This document shows positions 49,970 to 58,809 of a stretch of 64,000 nt of DNA, one piece after another. Made by a program: the position numbers and the translations under genes. Position 1 is the first letter of the stretch, and each line of letters begins with the position of its first letter. The stretch covers positions 35,192,336 through 35,256,335 of the forward strand of contig JAKTNV010000005.1 of NCBI GenBank assembly GCA_022747635.1, read 5' to 3'. The DNA comes from Hetaerina americana. Its lineage: Eukaryota; Arthropoda; Insecta; Odonata; Calopterygidae. A model generated the notes under the pieces. That model searched no databases, was not told where the DNA came from, and saw only the letters and a list, made by a program, of their open reading frames with translations.

Positions 49970-51480
49970 AAACCTCATTACTTTTTATTTCCATGTTCCA
50001 GAGTTGTCCTTCCAAGTCCCTCAATAAATGCAAATGATGCATCGTATTTTTGGGAGCTGCTTCAGCGGCGGATCATTAAACTGAACGGACTGTTTATGTT
50101 ACCTTCTTAATTTTAGCGAAGAATTTTTCATTTAGAAACTATGTATCATATACTCTTCAAGCTAATTTAAAATAACTCTGCAAATATGCCAAATGAATCT
50201 CTCAAGATATTAAATTCAAGCTTTTTTCTTCATTAGCCCTCCTTTTAAATGCAATCATTCGCTAAATAAATGGATTGTAAAATATTAGTGGCATTTTTTT
50301 GGACAACCCGCAGTCATATTTTACCCATTACTTCGCATTGTTTCAAATAGAGCCTGTCTCTGTTCACAATTTCCGGATTGAAGCATAATTTTCATTTGTC
50401 ACAACAGATTCATTGAGCGATGTGATCGATAATTTTCAAAACGTATATCAAAATCGGACTACTCAAGTTTATCAAAAATTTTAAATCACTGATAATACCT
50501 CGATGAAGATAGATGCCTAGGTCAATATGAAAACATTTAGGAGAGGGAAACAAAAACTCTTAATTGAAATACTAGATAATATTTCAGACACTTCAATTAA
50601 CTAGTAATGCTAACTGTCACTTTTTGCAATTAATAAAGATTATACCCAGAAAATGAACCTGGATAAATTTAAAAGCAAGCTTTTAAAGTACACAAGAGGT
50701 GAATCGGTATTTGCTAAATGTTTCCGACTCGTATCATTCAACATCTTCCCTTTAAAGCCTGTGGTTAATCGCTCAAGCTTGCCAAACACCAACCGTCAAT
50801 TTCGCTCCAAATGGCTGTGCCCAAATCACCCCCTTTGACCTTGACTCCACGGGGGATCGCAGACGAAGATAATCTCTCCAAAGAACAACCTTCTTACACA
50901 CAAAGATCCGCAAAATGTCGAATTATGAACAAATTCTAGATAAAATATTTCATTTACAAAGTTTATACATTGGAAAGTATTATTTACCAAGAAATTAAAA
51001 AAACAATTAGCGTAGCAGGGATAAGATTACGCTATTATAGTTGTTTATCTTTCAAATTTCCGTTTTACGGACCATTATTTAGCAGACAATCGTAAACGAT
51101 CATAAAATTCTGTACGAAACATTTCTTATAATTGAATTACTTCCGGAGAGTAATCACTGGAAAGCTCTGTAATATTGTTGTGAATTACTATCAAACCCAC
51201 TCATTTAGGAAATTTTTTCTCTAAATGTGTAAAAAAAGTCTCTTGTTTACTAGCCTAACAATTTGGGTCATCGGGAAAAGACAGGAGTGAAACTTTACAA
51301 AGAGTTGCTTGAAAGACGAGAACCTCACAATTGGTTACGATTGTAAAATGTAAATAGAGTAGAACGGGTAGGATCGCAAAAGGGGACGAGTAGCAAAAGG
51401 AACTCTTCGATCGGACGGGAACACAAAAACTTTGTAATTGACAAATTATCACTATTGGCAGTCTGCTCTTTAAGGAAGAG
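49970..51480. other. AT-rich DNA, no gene seen
   Basis: No recognised feature. Confidence 0.55.
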
Positions 51481-51484
51481 TTTG

Positions 51485-51542
51485 AAGGTTCTTTGTAACA
51501 TAGCGGTGAATGAATTGGGGAGCTAAAGAAAAAATACTCCAA
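51485..51542 (-). repeat. 58-bp repeat, inverted copy of 53516-53573
   Basis: AAGGTTCTTTGTAACATAGC and the following bases up to 51542 are the exact reverse complement of 53516-53573. It lies immediately downstream, in LINE orientation, of the decayed LINE coding sequence, so it may be part of that element's 3' region or a second repeat that abuts it. Confidence 0.9.
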
Positions 51543-51691
51543 GTTATATAAAAAGTTTCCTTCCTTTATTTTAACGTTTAACTTAGCCTTCCTCTTCTTC
51601 GGAAACCTCAAAACCTTTGTTTTGTTTAAATTGATACTCATCCCATAGCTATCACACTGATTTTTAAATGCGCTCAGCTGTGATTCTAACC

Positions 51692-51854
51692 AATTGGCTG
51701 ACTGTCTGGCTGACAATTTCAGAGTTTAAGAGGACGCCTCGGTAGCTTAAGTGGCTAAAGCACTCGACCGGATATTGAGGGATCTGGGTTCGAGTCCCAG
51801 TCAAGGCGAATGATTTTTACGCTCTGAAATTGTTGCATTGAAATTGGCTGACTG
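51692..51854 (+). repeat. tRNA-derived SINE with 13-bp target-site duplication
   Basis: The direct repeat AATTGGCTGACTG (51692-51704 and 51842-51854) brackets a 137-bp insert. The insert carries a tRNA-like head, and just outside it a 12-bp inverted repeat (ACAATTTCAGAG at 51713-51724, complement at 51822-51833). Removing the insert plus one repeat restores continuous LINE coding, which confirms the insertion. The element is short and lacks an obvious poly-A tail. Confidence 0.8.
51736..51808 (+). repeat. tRNA-like cloverleaf (SINE head, not a functional tRNA)
   Basis: A 73-nt cloverleaf folds well. The acceptor GCCTCGG/TCAAGGC has one C-A mismatch. The D stem is GCTT/AAGC, the anticodon stem CTCGA/TTGAG, the T stem CTGGG/CCCAG with loop TTCGAGT. 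The A box (TAGCTTAAGTGG) and B box (GGTTCGAGTCC) are near consensus, so it could be transcribed by RNA polymerase III. The anticodon loop CCGGATA has C instead of T at position 33. The apparent anticodon GGA (Ser) goes with a 4-nt variable loop instead of the long serine arm. It is therefore a SINE head or pseudo-tRNA. Confidence 0.75.
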
Positions 51855-52049
51855 ACTGACTAAAGCTTGATCATTCTCAAAAGGAAATGATTTTATGAAT
51901 CCATCACCAATTTTCATTTCCATCCCCAGTTCTTCCCATTTATTTTTTTACCATTTACTCTGCGTATACTTTGAAAAGCACAAATGATTATGGGCACCCC
52001 TGTCTTAACAATCTTCGTGACACTGCTTAATCCAACTCTCCATCCGCCA

Positions 52050-52245
52050 TCTGAGTAGTCTGAGACGCATATAAGTTGCGGATAAATTGCCCATCTCTAT
52101 TTTCTCTAATACGCTTATCAATTCCACCTAGTTTACTTTATCAAACCTTTCTCAAAATATCCGAAAGAAACCATTATATCCTGATTGTACTTGTCCTTCC
52201 CTTCTATTAGTGACCTCATTACTGCCGTCCCTCCCCATTCCTGAA
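52050..52245 (-). pseudogene. LINE reverse transcriptase fragment, palm N-terminal part
   Basis: Minus-strand frames read KDKYNQDIMVSFGYFEKGFD, then KVNWVELISVLEKI, matching the motif of LINE reverse transcriptases with the first catalytic Asp, usually (F/Y)xDFEKAFDxVxW. The Asp before FEKAFD is lost (GYFEKGFD). It is followed by unrecognisable sequence up to the next fragment. Confidence 0.75.
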
Positions 52246-52318
52246 CCCAGTTTTCTATTATTTTATTTCTTTTTAGATCCCCGTCATTTTATACATGTAT
52301 CTACGCCTTTTGCTTTGT

Positions 52319-52685
52319 TTAGACCAGGCGTTCGTTGATAAAACCCTGTCTCCTGAAGAACTCTACTACTTTCTCAGCGCAGCCATTCCTTGTTCCTAAA
52401 CCGCAGTCCCCTATGTCACTACCATTTCTCCCTTCGCCCACTGTCGCGTTCCAATTCCCAATCACTGTCAAATATTTCCCATCAGGAATGCCCGCCATTA
52501 TTTCCTCTAATTGATCGTATACCCAATCAACGTTTTCCTCCCTAATATCACTTTTTGGTATGTAGACGTGAATGATGATTAAGTTCCTCGCTTGAGCTTT
52601 TACTTGTACAAATGATATTCTATCACTCATCAGCTATACATTTACTATGTTCTTCCTACCTTTTTGTATAATGGTACTACTATCC
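52319..52685 (-). pseudogene. LINE apurinic-like endonuclease fragment
   Basis: The fragment reads MSDRISFVQVKAQ, NLIIIHVYIPKSD, YLTVIGNWNATVGEGRNG, then GLGTRNGCAEKVVEFFRRQG. This is the middle of the exonuclease/endonuclease/phosphatase fold that nicks DNA for target-primed reverse transcription. The GDFNA catalytic motif of the family appears as GNWNA, so the key Asp is replaced by Asn. An in-frame stop precedes the MSDR segment, and similar coding can be followed weakly upstream to about 52685. Confidence 0.85.
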
Positions 52686-52929
52686 GTCGCTGGCTCTCTT
52701 AACCTCCGTTGTATATTGCTCCAATAATCCCCGTTTTTCTATTATTTCACATCGCACAGTTCCAGAGTATTCGTATTTCCTCTTCCCATCTGGCGCCTTA
52801 TATTTTCTCCTCTCCCTGTCATCAATATCGTCCTAACATTTCAAGACCCTATTCTAATTGGTCCGGCCGTCTTCTAAGGCCATACTTATACATAAATGAA
52901 CGTGGATGCCGCGAGAGACCACTGAAGGC

Positions 52930-53515
52930 ACCCGCCACTTGAATTTATCTCCTAAAACCTACTATTTTATTTAGTGAAAAGTTACATTTATGACATTTGT
53001 TCTTCTCATTATATCTATTGATGCATGTTATTGATAACTAGCTATTATATAACCCAAAAGTGATACTTCTCGTAAAAAGAATTTGCCATTCGGATACTGG
53101 TTTCTTGCTTTGGTTTACAGCTGAATTCTGCATGTTCGTTAAAACCACCCTTGATGTGGGTTGTAACACCGGTTGTGAGTTTTTTTTGCTATTAGAATAA
53201 ACTAATATATGAAATTATTTTTTAAACTCAAATATTACAATATTTTTGGATGGGAGTGACTTTCCCAATTATGATGGTAAATGTGACGCGTGCCTTTGTA
53301 AATATAAAAATAATAATATGAAATGGGAACAGTGCTTGGCAAGTAAAGTTTAAGCACATTTTAAGAAATTTGCCAAAGAAAATATTTTTATAAGAGTAAT
53401 AATTGTTACTCTGATCATGGAGAATCAAAAATATGAACACAAAACAATTGAATTTCTTAAAGTTGTACACGTCGTCAATTTTCACGTGGGTTCAATGAAA
53501 AACTTTTTAAATGAT
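52930..53515. other. AT-rich DNA, no gene seen
   Basis: No recognised feature. Confidence 0.55.
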
Positions 53516-53573
53516 TTGGAGTATTTTTTCTTTAGCTCCCCAATTCATTCACCGCTATGTTACAAAGAACCTT
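53516..53573 (+). repeat. 58-bp repeat, inverted copy of 51485-51542
   Basis: Exact reverse complement of the segment at 51485-51542, 1973 bp away. Similarity stops abruptly at both ends. There is no LINE coding next to this copy. Confidence 0.9.
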
Positions 53574-54050
53574 AGTGACCATTGTAACTCGCCCCGACAC
53601 TGGTAGCGAGTTGTAACATTGACATCCTTATACAAAAATTTTAATATAATATTTATATAATGGGATGCAGTTTCCAGTGACTGTATTCATACACGGCAAA
53701 TGATATAAAATCTGATACAATGCCATTTTAAAATACTCGATGGATAGAAAAAAATCAAGAAACGGCAATGTTGCAACCCCCCCACTCGAGTCTTCCACAC
53801 GTGCCCAATATATTTATTTGTTTGAGATATAAATAGTGCTCCAAATATTTGAAAATTAGTTTTTGAGAATGATATACATTTGTATTTACAATCTGTGCGC
53901 TCTCTGTTGGGAGCTCTTTCTGACTGCATTTGATATAATAAATGACAACATTAGCAAGCTCCTATATACCGCACTGGTTTGCACTGAGGGTACCATTTTA
54001 CTAGACACAAGAATGGAAGTGGTGCGAAGCTGCTTCGTACTCGCATATAA
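53574..54050. other. AT-rich DNA, no gene recognised
   Basis: The 138-codon + frame and 112-codon minus frame around 53863-54279 overlap and share no known domain. Confidence 0.45.
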
Positions 54051-54059
54051 CAGGTGCCC

Positions 54060-55040
54060 ACCGCCAAATACAGTAGGCGTCATGGAGGAAGTAGTGTGTT
54101 TACAGTGTAGAGAAGGATCCGCTTCTACGGGGTTCCAACATTGCCAGCCCGTCTGCTCCAACACTGACGCGCTACGCGCTACCGTGAGGACGCTCTCTTC
54201 TCGTAGCGAGCGTTCGGGAGTCATAAAGCGGAAGATTAAGCGTTCTAACGCCCGAAGAGGTGAGCGAGGCAGAGAATAGCTTTTAAGGACGCGGAGGAGA
54301 GCTTACGTTGCCGAGTGGAGTGGGTGGGTGGGCGGAGAGAGAGAGACAGAGAGCGGGGGGAGAGGGGAGACGGGAGAAAAAAGAATAAGGAAGTCGGGCA
54401 GGAAATGAGATAGAGCCATAGCGAGGGGGTTAGACGAAGAGGAGAAGCCTCGGGAGGGAGGGAGAGAGAGTGAGAGAGAGAGGAGAGGGCGGGGGAGATA
54501 ATTAGCAGAGGAAATATAAATAAGAGGAGAAAGTGGATGGAGTGGTGGTGAGGTGTGTGATTCCTTCCCGGCAGTCAGCGCCTGCGCAGGTAGTGGATTT
54601 TCTTTCCCTCTCGCGTTCGTCTCGAGGATCCAAAGGGAGTGGTGTGGGAGGGTGGGCGGTCGAGGGAGGATTGGGGGGTCGCGGGGAGTGTTTGGTGGGG
54701 GGAGAAGGAGGAGGGTTGGGAGGGAGCAGGACATTCTCATTTGCGCTAAGATGTCGCCACGCCTTGACGTGGGCTGTTATGTTGCTTCCGTCCTTCGCGA
54801 AGGACACGATTGAGCGAGGCGATAAAAAGTGGGAAAGGAGACACCGGCCGAACAAGGCGATCGAATCCTTTTACACGTTTTAACTGCGGCGTTTTCTTTC
54901 TCTTTCTCCACCTTCCCATCCCCCACACCCAATCTCCCACCTCAGCCGTTCCCTCTTCTCGATCGGATTAAATTCGAATTTATCGAAGACAGGGATTCCT
55001 CGAAGGTGAGGAGCTGCGAGTGTATCGTCAACGGCAACGC
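54060..55040. other. GC-rich patch with homopurine/GAGA tract and G-quadruplex motif
   Basis: From about 54320 to 54530 the + strand is almost all purine, with several GAGAGAG runs that are potential GAGA-factor sites and triplex-forming DNA. At 54646-54666 the sequence GGGAGGGTGGG, a 7-base loop, then GGG fits the strict four-run G-quadruplex pattern (loops of 1, 1 and 7). Further G runs follow to about 54725. After that the composition turns to mixed, then C-rich. Open frames of 80-145 codons in this patch are low-complexity. Confidence 0.6.
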
Positions 55041-55099
55041 AACCATCTCCACTCCTTTGCTTCGCACCCGAGTATTACGTAAAGCTTTCCTCCCAGTTA

Positions 55100-57000
55100 A
55101 TTCCTAGCTTTATATTGAATCTACAGGCATTTCACAGAATTTAAGCACATTGGAGGGTGAATACCGTGGGGATTCCCATGGACAAACAAACAAAGCTTAA
55201 TTTAGAAAAACAGTTTTTAAAACTTAACAAAATTTTATAAATTGGTTTCATAAAAGTTTATGACAAATTTTTATTAACTGCTCAACGGAATCAATTTATC
55301 CGCAATAGTTCAACCTATTATTTATCTCAAAATACGTATATACGGTGACTCCTGGTCAACAGCGTCGGGATTTCTGGAAAGATTAACTACTTCAGAGTTT
55401 AATTTGAGACGAAAGTGTTTGAATAATATTAGGAACTAATAGATTTGACGCAAGTTAAAGTTTTAAATGATTATATACGGTGCATGCTCCTATATTTATA
55501 TTTCTATCACATAAGTCAGCCGGATCTTTAGTTTTGATAGATGAGAATAGAGCGGCCAATTTAAATCATGCGACCTTTTGACAGTCGACATTCAAGGAAA
55601 GGGGTACCGATTCTTTTCCTTCAGTTAGTTTGCCTTGAAGTTCAAGTAAACAGAAAATAACCCCGTTTGGATTTTGGGGATGAGGTTTCCAAAGTCATCC
55701 CACAGTATTTACAACCGCTGGCTTTCCGGTCAATACCCAAGTGTTCATACCTAGGATATCACGCTCTTATTACGCTAAAAAGCCCTTAAATCTACGTTGA
55801 ATTGCCCCGGAGCCTTCTGGGGGTCCTTCACGTGATCTATGCAGTGCGATGGAAACAAATGTTAATTTATATTATCCAATCCTTTGATGACAGTCTATTT
55901 CCATGCAAAAATTATCAAGTGATAAAATTCTTAAAATTTTTCGTCATGATAAATTAAACATGTCAGATATTTAGTTTTTAGGATTTTGTCCTGATTTTAT
56001 GGCAATCATGGAGGAACCCCTTTAGTTAAGGCATTAAATCATACCTATAATTTTCAAATTTGAAGTTTGTAAATTTCTTGAGAATAATTTTAAAACTATT
56101 TATCTATGAAATAAACATTTTTTGCCTTAAAAATATCAAGATTATAAGTTGTACTAATCTGGTTTATTTTCTTCGTCCTAGAAAATTAAACAAGAATATA
56201 AATCTATTTCCATCCGATATTGTACGAGTAGCTAGTACACATATCTTTCAAATAAATTCTGTATTCTACCACAACCTACGTACCGTGAATGGTAATATGG
56301 CCAATCACTTATTATTCCATTAGTTTCGTAAAATTTTAATTCCAATAAATTTTTCAAAGTAGCTACATTTTTCTATGGTTACATTCTTGAAATAAACTTG
56401 TAGTATTATTAGGTATTCAGCATGACGATGGTATTTAAACCACGGATATTTTAGAGTGAACATATTTGTATGCCGTAATGTCTTTTAACATTATTCAGCT
56501 TAACATTTCATTAAAGCAAAATAAAGATGGTCATTAGAAGGATGGAGAAACGATTTCGATAAGAGGATATTTTTTTAATTCCAACTATATAATCCTTTGC
56601 TGAGTTTACGACAAGGATTTTTCAGATCGCCCAGCCCCCGAAGCATATCAGTCAAAGCAAGCGTCTCAAGTATTCTAAATAGGAGCAGTAATCTCGGAGT
56701 TAACTGTGGGTTTCTACCACATTCATCAAAATATATTTTGTGTTTTCTACGCTATCGATTGCATAATAAGGAGAGTTTCTTATCGGATCGTATTCAACAC
56801 TCACTCACGGTTCACGCTTGGAAATAAGGAACCATGAAACCTGACTTTTAATCTACTTCACACTCACCGACGCTTGCGTTGCTATCGGGCTCAAGATCGA
56901 AGACTTCTTTCGTTCCCTCGAAAGAAATTCGCGAATACATCACGAGAAACGAAATCATCGTGAAACCTTATGGCTCAGGATTTCGGCCATGAACTCCCCA
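55100..57000. other. AT-rich DNA, no gene seen
   Basis: No recognised feature. Confidence 0.55.
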
Positions 57001-57029
57001 GTGGCCATGACCCCTCAATTTGCTCGCGT

Positions 57030-58030
57030 GTTTTACCGTTCGAATCTCCTCTGAGCCGAACCGACGCACCGCGATCGCCCGCCGTCCCGTCACCTGGAGA
57101 AATTTCATTTACCCCCTAACGCAGACGCAAGGGAACGCTTCCGTGGACCCAAGACCACTCGCTCCACACTGCATTAGGATAGACGATTTCGTCGATATGA
57201 TGAGTGGAAACTCGTGATGAGAGTTTAGCGGGCACCCCGTCAGTTTGTTTCGTAAACCGCTCCCATGGAGGAGATATGAACAAGAGAGAGAGAGACGCGT
57301 TGAAAGGAATGGGTTACTGGTCATGGAATCAAAAAATGCGGAGGGGGGAGTATATGGGAGGGAAGACGAAGACGAGACGAGATGAAAGAAAGCCGCCACC
57401 AAAAATTTCTCTCTCTGATACATCCTTACCGTCCTCCCCACTTGACACCCCTCACCCACCCTCCCTGCTATTCCCCTTATCCGAAGGCATAACCGTCTTA
57501 ACATTACGACTGCTGTCTCGCGGGAAAGAGGGACCTTGTGTCCGCCCCCCCCCCCCCGTAGTAAGCCACTCAACTCTCCCTCCCTCGCCTCCGAGTCGCC
57601 GCCTTGTCCCGTGGAGTAGCGCCGCCGAAGACCGTTAAAGGGTTTTTCGTGAAAGATAGCCGGCATTAATGACTCTAGTGATGACTGATATGTAGGATGC
57701 CAAGGGATGGGGCGATTCGTGTGGGGGGATAGGGGAGGCACATGGGGGCGGAGAAGGGAAGGAGTGGCAGTCGCTGACCGCAACGGTGCCGGGGACAGCG
57801 CCGGGGGCGGCGGGAGAGGGAGGCTGCGGTCGGGATGCTGGAAGCGAGGGGACGATGTAGATTGCAGTCCACGTCTGACAACCCCCTCATGTACTCTCCC
57901 TCCGGTTCAATGATGTGTCGCCACCTCCAGGTGAGCCTTCTCGTAGAATTAAACAGCCCGACGGAGAGGGAGAGAAGCCAGGACAAGGATTGTGATTTCC
58001 TTGCGCGACCTATCCCGGCGTTGCGTAGGC
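57030..58030. other. large GC/CpG-rich patch
   Basis: About 1 kb with high GC, CpG steps, a C run near 57545-57557 and purine-rich blocks near 57270-57400. A 224-codon minus frame (57109-57783) is the longest there, but it is low-complexity and overlapped by an open + frame of 144 codons. I do not call a gene. Confidence 0.55.
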
Positions 58031-58039
58031 AATAAATCA

Positions 58040-58470
58040 CTTTGTCGATCACTAAAGAGGACGGGAAATTTATTTCCCAAATTGAGTTGTTAAATATATC
58101 CGGCAGGAGTAATGATTGGGAAATAAGTAGCATGTTTTTGAAGAGAATTAAATGTCAAACTATGTCAGTTATTGGCGAATGTAAAATATTAGAAAAGTCT
58201 TCTGCATAAATAATTTCACAAGATCTAACACGAATAAAATTAAGTATAATTCTAAGATTTTACAAGTTTTTCGAATTTTATCATGGATGATTATTTGCGA
58301 ATTTAAAAAATTCTAATAAAGAGGTTACCTACACAACGCATGAGCTTATATAACGTGCACCTCTGCAACTGTCACATCAGATTACATCGGTTCTCACCAG
58401 ATTTGCGACTCTTCTTAATACTGCAAGTGGATAAGGGTTCGGATCACTTACCATTTAGTCTACGAATAGA
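58040..58470. other. AT-rich DNA, no gene seen
   Basis: No recognised feature upstream of the mariner fossil. Confidence 0.5.
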
Positions 58471-58529
58471 ATTTTGCGGAAATGTGAACACATTTTCATA
58501 CTTTGCGTTGACATGACATTTGTGCCAAA

Positions 58530-58805
58530 CACGACAAGATATGCGAAAATTAAGCGATGTGGCTTTGAAATTTTGCCACAACCGCCCTACCCTCCCGATC
58601 TCGCCCCAAGCGACTTTTTCTCATCACGGGACCTCAAAAATCCATTGTGGAGTCGGATAATTGACAACACAAATGCCGCCATTCAAGAGATGAAACAATG
58701 GATTTCGACGCAATCAGTTTAGGTCCAAAATGACTGCCCTCGAAAGGTCAAGAAACTCGGAGAGAATGTATAACGCTGGATGGTGACTATTTAGAGAAGT
58801 CCTAA
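58530..58805 (+). pseudogene. mariner transposase fossil, C-terminal part
   Basis: The frame reads RYAKIKRCGFEILPQPPYPP, then DLAPSDFF, which is the region around the third catalytic Asp of mariner transposases. It continues as DLKNPLWSRIIDNTNAAIQE to a stop at about 58722. In another frame shortly after, RRECITLDGDYLEK and a stop at 58803-58805 match the mariner C-terminus. At least one frameshift has occurred, and the second Asp block and everything upstream are unrecognisable. No terminal repeats were identified with confidence, although ACCCCCTCGTA near 58873 is suggestive of a right end. Confidence 0.8.
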
Positions 58806-58809
58806 GGAT

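Larger units (their letters stand above)
51560..51890 (-). pseudogene. LINE reverse transcriptase fragment split by a SINE
   Basis: Before the SINE the minus strand reads ENDQALVSQSAN. After it the frame resumes SANWLESQLSAFKNQCDSYG, then MSINLNKTKVLRFPKKRKAK. This is the region just after the YxDD box of LINE reverse transcriptases (A-D-D-Q-A-x-L, then YGMxIN.xKTK). The duplicated SAN codons are part of the target-site duplication. The YxDD Asp pair is reduced (END). Confidence 0.8.
51560..52700 (-). mobile_element. decayed APE-type LINE (endonuclease and reverse transcriptase pieces)
   Basis: Read on the minus strand, an endonuclease segment (52630-52319) is followed by reverse transcriptase segments (about 52240-52060, then 51890-51560). 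Frameshifts and stops separate the pieces, and central parts are missing. A tRNA-derived SINE interrupts the reverse transcriptase at 51705-51841. The overall layout (endonuclease N-terminal to reverse transcriptase) is that of APE-type non-LTR elements. I cannot place the clade with certainty. Confidence 0.8.

Noticed and set aside
51736..51808. functional serine tRNA gene
   Set aside because: No T at position 33, no long variable arm, an acceptor mismatch, and it sits inside a SINE with target-site duplication.
53863..54279. 138-codon + frame with several Cys residues
   Set aside because: The cysteines do not form a recognisable domain pattern, and an overlapping minus frame of similar length is open.
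57109..57783. 224-codon minus-strand open frame
   Set aside because: Low-complexity residues, GC-rich DNA, an overlapping open + frame, and no known family.
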